Shown here piece after piece: positions 9,584-18,534 of a stretch of DNA of 64,000 bases. The notes beneath the pieces are model-generated. The model saw only the letters and a list, made by a program, of their open reading frames with translations, ran no database searches and was not told where the DNA came from. This DNA is from an uncultured Bacteroidales bacterium (GTDB lineage: Bacteria > Bacteroidota > Bacteroidia > Bacteroidales > Muribaculaceae): NCBI GenBank assembly GCA_945829225.1, contig CALZTY010000005.1:1-64000 (forward strand), in the 5' to 3' direction. Position numbers and translations under genes: made by a program. Position 1 is the first letter of the stretch; each line of letters begins with the position of its first letter.

Positions 9584-10404
9584 AACGCTTGATATCGCTC
9601 ATTACAGCAGCCATGCTGCTCCTGCCCGCCCTCGCCGAGGTGAATATCACCGCGCACCGAGGCGAGGTGTCCGATGGTTATAACTTTTGGCTATACAAGC
9701 CTGCCGGAGTGAGCGATACCGACACTGTGGCGCGTCCGTTGGTGATTTTTCTCCACGGCGCCAGCCTCTGTGGCTCCAATCTCGACCGCGTCAAGCGCTA
9801 TGGCACCATCGATGCCCTGGTGATGGGGCGCACTATCGATGCCTATGTCATCGCACCGCAAAATCCCGGCGGCGCATGGAGCCCGCGTCGCATCATGAAT
9901 ATCGTCGATCACCTCAGCGGCAAAATGCGCATCGACTCCACTCGCGTGTATGCCCTGGGAATGAGCCTCGGTGGCTACGGCACTATCGACCTCGCCGCCA
10001 CTTACCCCGACCGCATCGCCGCCGCTATTGGTGTCTGTGGTGGAGCATCTGTCAAGGACCTCTCGGGCTTGACGCGCTTGCCGCTGTGGATTATCCACGG
10101 CACCGCCGACCGTGCCGTGCCCGTCAAGCAGAGCGACAATGTGGTGCAGACGGTCAATGCCCTGCGTGCCGACAGCGACTCGGTGCGCTTGGTCTACGAC
10201 CGCGTGCCCGGTATGAACCACTCACGCCCGGCGCGTCTGTTCTATATCGATGAAATATATGATTGGTTGCTAAGCCATTCGCTCAACGACCCCGACCGTC
10301 TCATCAAGCCTACTATTCCCATCACCGACCAATTATTAAACGGTGCTTACCAAGGGCTCAACGTCCCGGCACGCCGCTCGCATCGTCGCTCTCGTCGCCG
10401 CTGA
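9580..10404 (+). CDS. Secreted alpha/beta hydrolase (esterase/peptidase-like)
   Basis: This 274-residue protein has a signal peptide (about 1-19) and an alpha/beta hydrolase fold of the polyhydroxybutyrate-depolymerase / prolyl-oligopeptidase-like group. The oxyanion region is VIFLHG (55-60). The triad can be read as S129 in GMSLGG, D177 in HGTADRAVP and H214 in GMNHSRP. The substrate is unknown; an esterase acting on acylated glycans or short peptides is possible. The tail after residue 262 is very basic (RRSHRRSRRR). It is the last gene of the rlmH operon, ending 4 nt before the stop of the helicase on the other strand. Confidence 0.85.
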   Translation: MKRLISLITAAMLLLPALAEVNITAHRGEVSDGYNFWLYKPAGVSDTDTVARPLVIFLHGASLCGSNLDRVKRYGTIDALVMGRTIDAYVIAPQNPGGAWSPRRIMNIVDHLSGKMRIDSTRVYALGMSLGGYGTIDLAATYPDRIAAAIGVCGGASVKDLSGLTRLPLWIIHGTADRAVPVKQSDNVVQTVNALRADSDSVRLVYDRVPGMNHSRPARLFYIDEIYDWLLSHSLNDPDRLIKPTIPITDQLLNGAYQGLNVPARRSHRRSRRR

Positions 10405-10408
10405 GTCG

Positions 10409-11728
10409 TTATAGTGAGAGCGGGGTGATGCGGACGCGCTGAGATTTGATTTTGGGCTGTGAGATGGCTGCGAGTATGGGGATTGCCCGGCGATTGACTG
10501 CAACATAAGCACAGTGGTCGCGTAGGTCGATTTTGCCGATGTCTGTGCCCGGAATAAGTGCAGTCTTTGTGAGGAAGCCCACGATGTCGCCACGAGAGAT
10601 TTTTTCGCGGCGCCCGGCATTGATGTAGAATGTGACCATGGCGGGTCGCACGGGTGATTGAGACTCATTGCTCGGCTCGAAGACTCTGTCGGGCGAAATG
10701 TACTCGGGGAGGGTATCCTGTGGACCGGTGATGATGAAGACCTTGCCGGAGGCGTCAAATCGGGCGGTGCGCCCATTGCGGTGCGTCCATGCCTCGGGCG
10801 AGACGGGGATGTGATAATGAATAATGGCTGCGATGCTGTCGATGTCGAGCCCGCGGGCGGCGATGTCGGTGGCAATCATGATGGGCACCGAGCCATTGTC
10901 GAGGCAGATGACTGCACGCTCGCGCAGGTCTTGCTCGAGGCTTCCGTTGTATACCGACGAGGTAAATCCGGCTTCCTTGAGGAAGGTGTTGACGCGCTCG
11001 GCGGCATCGCGATAGTTGACAAAGACGATGACTCGCTTGTCGGGAAGGTCGCTGAGGAGCCGTTGCAAGGTGCCAAGTTTGTCGGGCGAGTCGCTGAATA
11101 CTTGAGCAATTTCCATGCGACACGCCGGGTGGTCGGCGGCTTGCTTGTTACGGATGACCTTTGCCGACGACATATCAATGAAGTCGGGCATCGCGTCGAT
11201 GTCGGTGGCAGAGGTGAGGATGGCATAGCGAGCGCGACGAGTGTAGCGACAGATGCGACTCATCTCGTCGCTGAAGCCCATCTCGAGGCATTTGTCAAAC
11301 TCGTCAATGACGATTAGCGAGATAGAGAAGGCATTGAGGTGCCCGCGGTTGAAGTGGTCGAGTATGCGCCCCGGGGTGCCGACGATGATGTTGGGGCAGC
11401 CGGCAATAGAGTTTTTCTCGTCGCGCATCGAGTGCTTGCCATAGGTGGCAGTGACATTGTAGCCGTCGCAGAGTCGCCGCAAGACATCGGCGATCTGGAT
11501 GACCAGTTCGCGAGTAGGGGCGATGACGATGGCATTGAGTTCGCGCGATGGTGCGGGTAGACGCTGCAACATAGCGCCACCGTAGGCAAGGGTCTTGCCG
11601 GTACCGGTGGGCGAGATAATGACGAGGCGCTCGGCACGGCACTGCCACACAGTGCGTTGCAGAGAATTAGGCTCGGCGATACCGAGCCTAAGCGCGGCTT
11701 GGGCTATGTCGGGGGCAGTAGCGGGCAT
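10409..11728 (-). CDS. DbpA-like DEAD-box RNA helicase with DEFD box
   Basis: The 439 residues form two RecA-like domains and a C-terminal RNA-binding domain. Motif I is SPTGTGKT (39-46), motif Ia PTREL, motif II DEFD (142-145) in place of DEAD, motif III SAT (173-175) and motif VI HRNGRTAR. The final 70 residues (VTFYINAGRREKISRGDIVG and on) resemble the DbpA RNA-binding domain, which in E. coli binds 23S rRNA hairpin 92 during 50S assembly. That role here is inference. The Q motif is reduced to LQRTVWQ. The start codon directly follows the thioredoxin stop codon, so the two are likely one transcript. Confidence 0.88.
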   Translation of the reverse strand: MPATAPDIAQAALRLGIAEPNSLQRTVWQCRAERLVIISPTGTGKTLAYGGAMLQRLPAPSRELNAIVIAPTRELVIQIADVLRRLCDGYNVTATYGKHSMRDEKNSIAGCPNIIVGTPGRILDHFNRGHLNAFSISLIVIDEFDKCLEMGFSDEMSRICRYTRRARYAILTSATDIDAMPDFIDMSSAKVIRNKQAADHPACRMEIAQVFSDSPDKLGTLQRLLSDLPDKRVIVFVNYRDAAERVNTFLKEAGFTSSVYNGSLEQDLRERAVICLDNGSVPIMIATDIAARGLDIDSIAAIIHYHIPVSPEAWTHRNGRTARFDASGKVFIITGPQDTLPEYISPDRVFEPSNESQSPVRPAMVTFYINAGRREKISRGDIVGFLTKTALIPGTDIGKIDLRDHCAYVAVNRRAIPILAAISQPKIKSQRVRITPLSL

Positions 11729-12199
11729 TTACTTCTTGAAGCGCTCGACCAGTTCAAAGAAAGAACTCTCGGGGAGCAGATATCCTGTGCCTTGGTAGCG
11801 CTCGGTGGTGCCGTCGGGCTTGATGAAGATGACAGTGGGGATAGCGCTAATCTCCCAAGCATCGGAGGTGTTGGGCATCTGGTCGACGTCGATAGAGATG
11901 AAGTTGACGTCGGTGTACTTCTGTGCGGCAGCCTTGAATACGGGCTTAAATTCCTGGCAAGGACCACACCAAGTGGCGTTAAAGTCGAGCACGGTGAGGC
12001 GCTTCACGCGGTTGCCGGGGCGGATAGAGTTGTCATTGCGCAAGGTGATGACGGTACCGCGAGCCTTGTTACCGGGACCTTGTTGAGCGCATTGCTGTCC
12101 GTAGGAGTGACCGCAGGTCTGAGCATCGGCATTTGATGTGAATGCCCAGGTTAGAGCGCCGGCGATAGCGAGAGTTGCAATCAGGAGAACGTTTTTCAT
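11729..12199 (-). CDS. Exported thioredoxin-fold protein
   Basis: This 156-residue protein has a signal peptide (about residues 1-26, ending near ADA), so it works outside the cytoplasm. The thioredoxin fold carries W77-C78-G-P-C81 in the context FNATWCGPC, and the cis-proline loop AIPT occurs downstream. It should reduce or exchange disulfides in periplasmic proteins; the partner is unknown. Two further cysteines lie between signal and fold (TCGHSYGQQC) and are unusual for plain thioredoxins. The gene lies between the mdh terminator and the DbpA-like helicase, touching the latter. The ATG is only 18 nt beyond the T-run of the terminator, so its own promoter is hard to place. Confidence 0.9.
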   Translation of the reverse strand: MKNVLLIATLAIAGALTWAFTSNADAQTCGHSYGQQCAQQGPGNKARGTVITLRNDNSIRPGNRVKRLTVLDFNATWCGPCQEFKPVFKAAAQKYTDVNFISIDVDQMPNTSDAWEISAIPTVIFIKPDGTTERYQGTGYLLPESSFFELVERFKK

Positions 12200-12216
12200 A
12201 ATAGTGTTGAGGAGTT

Positions 12217-12259
12217 AAAAAAACGAGGGGTGGCACCGGTGAAGCGAGGCACCACCCCT
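12217..12259 (-). terminator. Rho-independent terminator of mdh
   Basis: Read on the minus strand, 12259-12248 pairs with 12237-12226 over 12 bp, including two U-G pairs, around a 10-nt loop. It is followed by CG and a run of seven T. On the plus strand the two wobble pairs become mismatches and there is no T-run, so the element acts downstream of mdh. Confidence 0.85.
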
Positions 12260-12287
12260 TGTTTATGATTGGTAATAAAAGGATTGA

Positions 12288-13214
12288 TTAGTTGAGAGCG
12301 GCATTGGTCTTGTGGACAGCCTCGGCGCTCTTGTGGAAGAGTTCCTTCTCGGTAGCGTTGAGGTCAAATTCGACGATCTTCTCGATACCGTTCTTGCCGA
12401 GGATACAGGGAACACCGATGCAGAGGTCCTTCTCGCCGTACTCGCCGTCGAGGAGAGCCGAGCAAGAGATGAGACGCTTCTGGTCGTGGAGGACAGCGGC
12501 AACCACTTGAGCTGCAGCAGCACCGGGAGCATACCATGCCGAGGTGCCGAGGAGCTTGGTGAGGGTAGCGCCACCCACCATGGTGTCGGCAGCGACCTTC
12601 TCGAGAGTCTCGGCGGGCAGGAGTGTCGAAACGGGGAGACCGCGATAAGCGGCGAAGCGGGTGAGAGGAATCATAGTGGTGTCACCGTGACCACCGATTA
12701 CGATACCTTCAACTTCGGTAGCGTTAGCGCCGAGGGCTTGGCTGAGGAAGTATTTGAAGCGAGCGCTGTCGAGAGCACCGCCCATGCCGATGATGCGGTT
12801 CTTGGGGAGACCTGAGATCTTGTGGATGAGGTAGGTCATGGTATCCATGGGGTTGGATACGCACAGGATGATAGCATTGGGCGAGTGAGCGAGCACGTTG
12901 TCGGTGACCGACTTAACGATGCCGGCGTTTACGCCGATGAGTTCCTCGCGGGTCATACCGGGCTTGCGGGGAATGCCTGAAGTGATGACAACGACGTCGC
13001 TACCTTCGGTCTTGGCGTAGTCGTTGGTGACGCCGCACAAGCGTGTGTTGATACCGAGGATGTTGGCGGTCTGCATGATATCCATGGCTTTTCCTTCGGA
13101 AACGCCCTCCTTGATGTCGAGCAGAACGACCTCATCTGCCACTTGATTAGTTACTAATACATTGGCACATGTTGCGCCTACATTGCCGGCGCCAATCACT
13201 GTTACTTTTGACAT
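12288..13214 (-). CDS. mdh: Malate dehydrogenase (NAD, LDH-like type)
   Basis: This 308-residue enzyme interconverts malate and oxaloacetate with NAD(H). In Bacteroidales it serves the reductive branch from oxaloacetate to succinate. The Rossmann motif GAGNVG is at 8-13, the NAD-selecting aspartate is D33 (LLDI), substrate arginines are R83 and R89 (IPRKPGMTR), and the catalytic histidine is H176 in GGHGD. The shape is that of the lactate-dehydrogenase-like bacterial MDH. It has its own -7 box upstream and a strong terminator downstream, so it is probably a single-gene unit. Fumarase and fumarate reductase genes are not in the window. Confidence 0.95.
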   Translation of the reverse strand: MSKVTVIGAGNVGATCANVLVTNQVADEVVLLDIKEGVSEGKAMDIMQTANILGINTRLCGVTNDYAKTEGSDVVVITSGIPRKPGMTREELIGVNAGIVKSVTDNVLAHSPNAIILCVSNPMDTMTYLIHKISGLPKNRIIGMGGALDSARFKYFLSQALGANATEVEGIVIGGHGDTTMIPLTRFAAYRGLPVSTLLPAETLEKVAADTMVGGATLTKLLGTSAWYAPGAAAAQVVAAVLHDQKRLISCSALLDGEYGEKDLCIGVPCILGKNGIEKIVEFDLNATEKELFHKSAEAVHKTNAALN

Positions 13215-13264
13215 ATTGATATAATTTTTAGGTTGTTGTTGAAATGCTCTTAATAATAACGATG

Positions 13265-13272
13265 CAAATATA
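13265..13272 (-). promoter_or_regulatory. -7 box of mdh
   Basis: TATATTTG on the minus strand matches TAnnTTTG and would start transcription near 13260, about 45 nt before the mdh ATG. I find no TTTG at the -33 distance. Confidence 0.55.
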
Positions 13273-13305
13273 CTGAAATATTTCTATAATTGCCTTATTT
13301 TTGCT

Positions 13306-16122
13306 TTATTTAACGACTACTTTGCGAGCGGCACCGTTGACGTTGACCACATATATGCCGTTGGCGACATTGAGGGTAGCCGAGCCGTTGGCAGTGGCGA
13401 TGACGCGACCGAGGCAGTCGGCAACGATGGTGGTAGTGCCCGCGGGAGCGTCAATGCGGATAGCGCCGTTGGCGGTGGTGACAGCCACGTTGTCAGCGAC
13501 TATGTCGGAGATAAATGACGGAGTCTTGACGGTGATGGGGTCGCTCTCCAGGGTAGAGATACCTGCAGCGTTGACGGCAGCGATGGTGTAGAAGTAGTCG
13601 GCACCGTCGCCGAGGGTGTTGACGTTGTAGGAGGTGACGTTGCCCACGTTGATGTGGTCGTAGCCGTCGAGGACGCCTGTCGAGGTGCCGCCGGTGGCGA
13701 TAGCAACATCGTCGAGAGCCATGTTGCCGGCAGAATTCTTATGGAATACAACCTTGATTTGGTGAGTACCGGCGGGGATGTCAGCCTCGGTGAGGTCGAT
13801 GGTCTCGCCGCCTACTTTGTTGTTTAATTCGGCTTTGTATAAGAGTTCAACCCACTCAGAGCCAACGAGCCCGAGGACTTGGATAGCGTTGTCGGTTGAC
13901 GAGCCGGCATTGCGCAGCCAGCAAGAGAAGCCGATAACGTCGTTGCTGTAAACCGGCGAGAGGAGGTAGTGACCGTCTGACGAGAACTTGAGAGCGGGAG
14001 CGGAGTCGCCATAGTAGTTGGTGGAACTGCTACCGTAAACCGAAGTGGATGATGATTCCCAACCCTCGGGGAGCGAGAGGGTAGAGCCGGAGCCGAAGTC
14101 GACAGTCTCGACCACGGATGGGAGAATCAACGAGCGAGTCACATAGAGGATATAGGATGTGGCATTGTTGACGGGTTGCCAGTTGGCGGTAAAACTACCG
14201 GATGTAACGTTGTCGGCAGCGGTAGCGATGGGCACAATTTCCTCGAACCCGGCAACAGCAGTGGTGACGGAGAGTTCGTCGGAGACGTCGGAGAGGGTGT
14301 TGTTGCGCTTGGCAACTACAGTGGCGAAGTATTGAGTCTCGGACTGCAAACGGGTGATGGTGACAGAGGTCTCGGTGGTCTCGAAGTCGGAGTAACCGGC
14401 TACGGGAACGGCGTTGCCACTACCATCACGCGAGTACACATTAACTATATAAGAGAAAGCCTTGTCGACGGCAGCCCACGAGATGGTGAAACTGTTGCCG
14501 GTGACAGCCGAGGAGGCGAGCACGGGAGCAGTGAGCGCTACATAGCCGCCGGCTACGTCAAATGTGATAATACCATTTTCCTCAGTGATGCCGGTGATGG
14601 GGAGGTTGAGGCGCTCGCCACTCCAGGTGACCATCGAGGGTTTGGTGTCGTCGGTGAACGAAGTAACTCCTTTATTACCCGGGAAAGAATAGCCAGCCAA
14701 AGTGCTTTCGTAGCGCGAATCAGCTTTACCGCAGGCTTCCTCAATGTCGACATATTGGTGAGAACCGGAATTGTTGACTGTGTTTTTTCTGAAAACAGAA
14801 GCGTCGTAATCGACGTGCCAGATGAGCATGCCGTGACCTGGGATATAAGTGTCCCAGCCGGTCTGTTGGCGGTTCTCGAGGAGGAAGAACTCGTTGGGGT
14901 CGGAGGTGAGGATAACGGCACCTTCGTTGTACTCTTGCAACTCGCGCAGGTCAATAGTAGCCTCGCCGGAAATGACTACGGGGTCAATCCATTCAAACGC
15001 GTTGCGGGCATAAATGCTGTAAGTGGGAGGAGTGCGACCCTCATTGTTGTAAGGACCGGAATCAAGGACGTCCCAATAACCCGGAGTGATGTAAACAGCC
15101 GAAGAGTTGTAGTTGGTGCAGTAGAGGTCGGGGAGACCGAGGACGTGGCTGAACTCATGTACAAATGTGCCGATGCCGTCGGGAGCATTGAGACCCCATT
15201 CGTTACCACAGCCGTAGTCGTCGACTTTCACTCCGTCGTAGGTGGGAGCAGAGCCGAGACCGTAACTCAGTTTCCAACTGTGAGGCCAAATAGTGTTTGC
15301 AGCGCCGTAGTCGGCTTCGCCTTGACCGGCGTAGATAACATAGACATTGTCGACATAGCCGTCTCCATCAGTGTCGTAGTCGGCAAAGTTGATTTCGGCA
15401 TTGGCGAGGGTACAAGCTTCGCGGACCATCTCGCAGGGACGGAGGTCATTGTCGGAGGAGTCGTTGCCACCGTAGTAAGAAGTCTTGTTAGAGAGGGTAA
15501 GGGGACCTACTACATCAAAATGGGGAGTGAACTGACCATTTGACGAGGTGGTGAAGTAGTTTATCACCGAGCCGGTGGCTCCATAATCGGTGAAGGTGTC
15601 ACCGTTGAGGAATCGGTCATAGTATTCATGGGCATTTTCCACGGTAAAAGCCTTGTCGGCAAAAGCTACCAAAAGGACCAGAGCGCGAGGCGAGCCCATA
15701 TGGGGGAAGCGAGCTTCCATTACACCAATGCCCGAAGCCGAAGATTTGCGCATGGGCGAGTTGAACGACTCGCGACGAGTGAGGATTTTCTCAGCCACCT
15801 GTTCGTAGTTGATGGTGGCGATGAAAGCGGCAGCCTCGGGAGTGCGTTCGGCGGGGTTGGCGGCTTGAATATCAGAGGCAACGGCATTGCCGTTGGCGTC
15901 GAGGATAGCGTAGCAGTAGCGTCCCTGTGTGTCAGCCAGGACGGGGATGTTGTCGGTAGTAAGAGTGACGTGGTTGAACTCGTCGCCAAGACGAGTTAAC
16001 TCGATGACTGAGCCGTCGGGCTGCTCAACACGGTGCACGTAGTTACGCAGAGCGGGCTTGGCAAAAGCCGAGGGGATGGCGATGCTCAGAGCCAGAGCGA
16101 GTGTTAGGATACTTTTTTTCAT
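13306..16122 (-). CDS. Secreted M6-family metalloprotease with Fn3 domains and T9SS-like tail
   Basis: The 938-residue protein begins with a signal peptide (MKKSILTLALALS... ending near AFA). A propeptide-like region is followed by an M6 (immune-inhibitor-A-like) zinc protease domain at about 115-480. Its HEFSHVLGLPD motif near residue 321 provides the HExxHxxGxxD metal site. Two fibronectin-III-like segments follow (starting PVLASSAVTGNSFTISW and NVTSGSFTANW). The second is interrupted by a cleaved-adhesin / choice-of-anchor-like module (VDFGSG...LDDVAI). The last 60 residues end NGIYVVNVNGAARKVVVK, like a type IX secretion sorting domain. The ATG at 16122 is used because an upstream in-frame ATG at 16167 lies inside the promoter -7 box. 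Its target is unknown. Confidence 0.88.
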   Translation of the reverse strand: MKKSILTLALALSIAIPSAFAKPALRNYVHRVEQPDGSVIELTRLGDEFNHVTLTTDNIPVLADTQGRYCYAILDANGNAVASDIQAANPAERTPEAAAFIATINYEQVAEKILTRRESFNSPMRKSSASGIGVMEARFPHMGSPRALVLLVAFADKAFTVENAHEYYDRFLNGDTFTDYGATGSVINYFTTSSNGQFTPHFDVVGPLTLSNKTSYYGGNDSSDNDLRPCEMVREACTLANAEINFADYDTDGDGYVDNVYVIYAGQGEADYGAANTIWPHSWKLSYGLGSAPTYDGVKVDDYGCGNEWGLNAPDGIGTFVHEFSHVLGLPDLYCTNYNSSAVYITPGYWDVLDSGPYNNEGRTPPTYSIYARNAFEWIDPVVISGEATIDLRELQEYNEGAVILTSDPNEFFLLENRQQTGWDTYIPGHGMLIWHVDYDASVFRKNTVNNSGSHQYVDIEEACGKADSRYESTLAGYSFPGNKGVTSFTDDTKPSMVTWSGERLNLPITGITEENGIITFDVAGGYVALTAPVLASSAVTGNSFTISWAAVDKAFSYIVNVYSRDGSGNAVPVAGYSDFETTETSVTITRLQSETQYFATVVAKRNNTLSDVSDELSVTTAVAGFEEIVPIATAADNVTSGSFTANWQPVNNATSYILYVTRSLILPSVVETVDFGSGSTLSLPEGWESSSTSVYGSSSTNYYGDSAPALKFSSDGHYLLSPVYSNDVIGFSCWLRNAGSSTDNAIQVLGLVGSEWVELLYKAELNNKVGGETIDLTEADIPAGTHQIKVVFHKNSAGNMALDDVAIATGGTSTGVLDGYDHINVGNVTSYNVNTLGDGADYFYTIAAVNAAGISTLESDPITVKTPSFISDIVADNVAVTTANGAIRIDAPAGTTTIVADCLGRVIATANGSATLNVANGIYVVNVNGAARKVVVK

Positions 16123-16164
16123 GCTTATTTTAGGTTTAGTTTTGATTATCTGAGTAAGTGGTGG

Positions 16165-16196
16165 CAAAATTACAAATTTTTGCTCGCTTTATCAAA
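16165..16196 (-). promoter_or_regulatory. Promoter of the M6 metalloprotease gene
   Basis: On the minus strand TTTG (16196-16193), 20 nt, TAATTTTG (16172-16165) match the consensus fully. The start near 16159 gives a leader of about 37 nt. The -33 box is part of the third copy of an 11-bp tandem repeat. Confidence 0.85.
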
Positions 16197-16224
16197 TAAT
16201 CAGCCAATAATCAGCCAATAATCA
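16192..16224 (-). repeat. Three tandem 11-bp repeats at a stop codon
   Basis: On the minus strand TGATTATTGGC occurs twice exactly (16224-16214, 16213-16203) and a third time as TGATTATTTGA (16202-16192). The first TGA is the stop of the upstream glycosidase-like gene. With an 11-nt period the three TGAs fall in all three frames. The third copy contains the -33 box of the protease promoter. Confidence 0.9.
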
Positions 16225-18513
16225 GCGGAGTTTCTTGACAATGAGACGGTCGAGTAGAGCGTGGCTTGTGTGGAGGTTCATATTCTCATCTTCGGGATTG
16301 AAGGAGATGACCACGCGGTGGGTGCCTGCGGTGAGGTTGACCACTACGGGGTTGGATGAGCCCCAGTCGTCCCAGTTGGCTACACCGCGGTGGGGCATTA
16401 CCAGTTTGCCCACAGAGTTGCCGTCGATGTTGAGGGTGCGGATGACGCACTTGTTCTCGGTGTTGACGGGACCGTTACCATTGGCGTAGATTGTTGATAA
16501 CGAGTAAGTTCCATCGGTGTCGACTGTGATATCCAAGGTGATGTCGCCGATGGAGTGGTCGGTCTCGACGAAGCCCTTGCCGTGGTATCCGGCAACCGGA
16601 GTTGCGGGTTGGTAACTGATCTCGGCAGATGTGGGAGTAGTCACCTCGCCGGCAAACTCAAATGCAACGGTGGGGAAGTTGTCGAGGGGCTCGGAGGCGA
16701 ATGAGGGGACACCGGCGTCGCTGAGCCCGACAACTTGGTATGAGCCGGGCACGGTGGCTGCATAGGATGTGCAGCGAGTGGTATCGATGGGCTCACCGTC
16801 GCGCAGGACGACGTAACGGGCGATATACTCGATGGGTTGCCACTTGAGGAGGTTGTTGACCGGGACGCCATCACCGGCGAGTTCGGGCGAGTGAGTCAGG
16901 GTGGCTATCGGGGTGAGCGGAGCCTTGACGTTGGGACTGTGGTGCACAGCCATGGGGGCGATAGGCTCGTTGCTCATGGTGATTACGATGGTGTTGTGAC
17001 CCTTGATTGAGGCGGGGATTTCGGGCTTGGCTTCCTTGCCGTTGAGGGTGAAAGAGGCGATGCGGTCGCCATATCCCTTGACAGTGATGTCGAGGGTGGC
17101 ATTGCGATACTTAAATCCGGTGAGAGTGCGCTCGGCAGCCAAGGTCTGCGGGACGAAAGGATTGAAAGAGAGAGAATTAGTGTTAAAAGTGATACCGAAG
17201 AGTATACGGTGGGTGATAGCGAGATTGCCGGCGAGACACCACAGCATGTTGGAGGAGTTGAGTTCGGTGGCGATGTCACCGTTGTCGAGGACAAAGTTCT
17301 CCTTGTTGGTGGTGAAGAGCGCGGCGGGGCGGAATACGGCGCCGATAGCCTCGAGGGTGCCTTGCTCGTTGCCCACGGCAGCATTAGCAATAGCCCAGTA
17401 AGCGCCTACCCATGGCCACAGCGCGTTGTTGTGGTAGGGCGGCATATCGGCAATCTGCGGAAAGAAGATGCCGACGCCAAAGGGAGTGACGGGCACATTC
17501 TCGGTGATGGAGCGAGCGCGGTCGGCACTTGCGATGCCATAGAGGATGGCGAGCGACTCGCCGAGAGCCTCGGAGCGCGGATTGAGGATTGAAAATTCGC
17601 GACCATATTTGTACATAGCGTAGTAGCCCTTGTCAGCCATCCACAATTGGTCGTTGATGGCTTGCGAGAGGGCATCGGCGAGGGCGGTGTATTTGGCGAC
17701 AACGTCCTTGTGACCGAGGATAGATGCTATCTCGACGAGGGTGCGCATTGCTTGCACGTGTACGATAGAAGTGCCGAGGGCTTCGGATTTGTAGATGTCG
17801 ACAGTCTGCATCCATCGGGGATGACTCTGCTCGCGCCAATCGATGAACGAGGTCTCGCCGCGCACCAGTCCGGTGGAGGTGATGTGAGTGACCTTGAGGT
17901 CGTCCTCGATGGAGTTGAGGATAATGGGATAGATATATTTGAGCCAGTCGTTGTCGCCGGTGACCTTGTAGACCTCGAATGCGGCAACAGCCCAGATGAG
18001 GCGGTCGCTGCTGACAGGCCAAGCGCCGCCGCTACCGGTGTCTTGGATGATGCGTCCGGTGGAAGTGACCTTGTGGCGGAGCGAAATCTCGGATGCGAGG
18101 GGTTGCATGTATGACATCGACAGCAGGATGGAGTAGCTGACGTCGCGGGTCCACACACCCGCCCATTCCTTGCCGGTGCGCAGGGTGGTGTCGGGTTCAA
18201 CAGCGTTAATCATTTCCTCGAGACCGAGGTTGTATATGGCGGTATGGAGTCGGTTGGGCGTCGATAACTGCGGATACATAGAGATGTCGCGGCTGAGGTG
18301 CCATTCTTTGTCGATAGGCATGAAGAACCCCGGCTGTGCCGAGTAGGTGGAGATTAACGAAGTGCCGTCGGGCGAGAAGGCGGTGTAAGACGCCTGGGTG
18401 ATAGTGTCGCCATGCCAGCGGTAGGCATCGGTGGCGATGATGTCGGTAGAGGCGACAGCCGTTGAGGCTACCATCACTGCTGAGGCAAGTAAGGCGGTTT
18501 TTAAGGTTTGCAT
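16222..18513 (-). CDS. Exported (alpha/alpha)6-barrel glycosidase-like protein with CBM-like end
   Basis: This 763-residue protein has a signal peptide (about 1-22). A six-hairpin glycosidase-type domain spans about 60-480, with helix-rich segments typical of that fold (EWAGVWTRDVSYSILLS, GAWPVSSDRLIWAVAAFEVYK, TSFIDWREQSHPRW, LWPWVGAYWAIANAA). Acidic residues in WTRD and SFIDWRE are candidates for the active site, but I cannot name the GH family. A small beta domain follows near 480-560. The last 160 residues (GTYSLSTIYANG, VVNLTAGTHRVVISF) look like a CBM6/35-type beta sandwich. It probably degrades host or dietary glycans, but no SusC/SusD pair is adjacent. It ends in the tandem repeat. 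Confidence 0.72.
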   Translation of the reverse strand: MQTLKTALLASAVMVASTAVASTDIIATDAYRWHGDTITQASYTAFSPDGTSLISTYSAQPGFFMPIDKEWHLSRDISMYPQLSTPNRLHTAIYNLGLEEMINAVEPDTTLRTGKEWAGVWTRDVSYSILLSMSYMQPLASEISLRHKVTSTGRIIQDTGSGGAWPVSSDRLIWAVAAFEVYKVTGDNDWLKYIYPIILNSIEDDLKVTHITSTGLVRGETSFIDWREQSHPRWMQTVDIYKSEALGTSIVHVQAMRTLVEIASILGHKDVVAKYTALADALSQAINDQLWMADKGYYAMYKYGREFSILNPRSEALGESLAILYGIASADRARSITENVPVTPFGVGIFFPQIADMPPYHNNALWPWVGAYWAIANAAVGNEQGTLEAIGAVFRPAALFTTNKENFVLDNGDIATELNSSNMLWCLAGNLAITHRILFGITFNTNSLSFNPFVPQTLAAERTLTGFKYRNATLDITVKGYGDRIASFTLNGKEAKPEIPASIKGHNTIVITMSNEPIAPMAVHHSPNVKAPLTPIATLTHSPELAGDGVPVNNLLKWQPIEYIARYVVLRDGEPIDTTRCTSYAATVPGSYQVVGLSDAGVPSFASEPLDNFPTVAFEFAGEVTTPTSAEISYQPATPVAGYHGKGFVETDHSIGDITLDITVDTDGTYSLSTIYANGNGPVNTENKCVIRTLNIDGNSVGKLVMPHRGVANWDDWGSSNPVVVNLTAGTHRVVISFNPEDENMNLHTSHALLDRLIVKKLR

Positions 18514-18534
18514 GGTTGGTTGTTTTTGTGGTTA

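Noticed and set aside
14176-15543. A 455-codon open frame on the plus strand opposite the M6 protease
   Set aside because: It has no recognisable domain and lies wholly antisense to a well-supported gene. Long antisense frames are common in GC-rich Bacteroidales genes.
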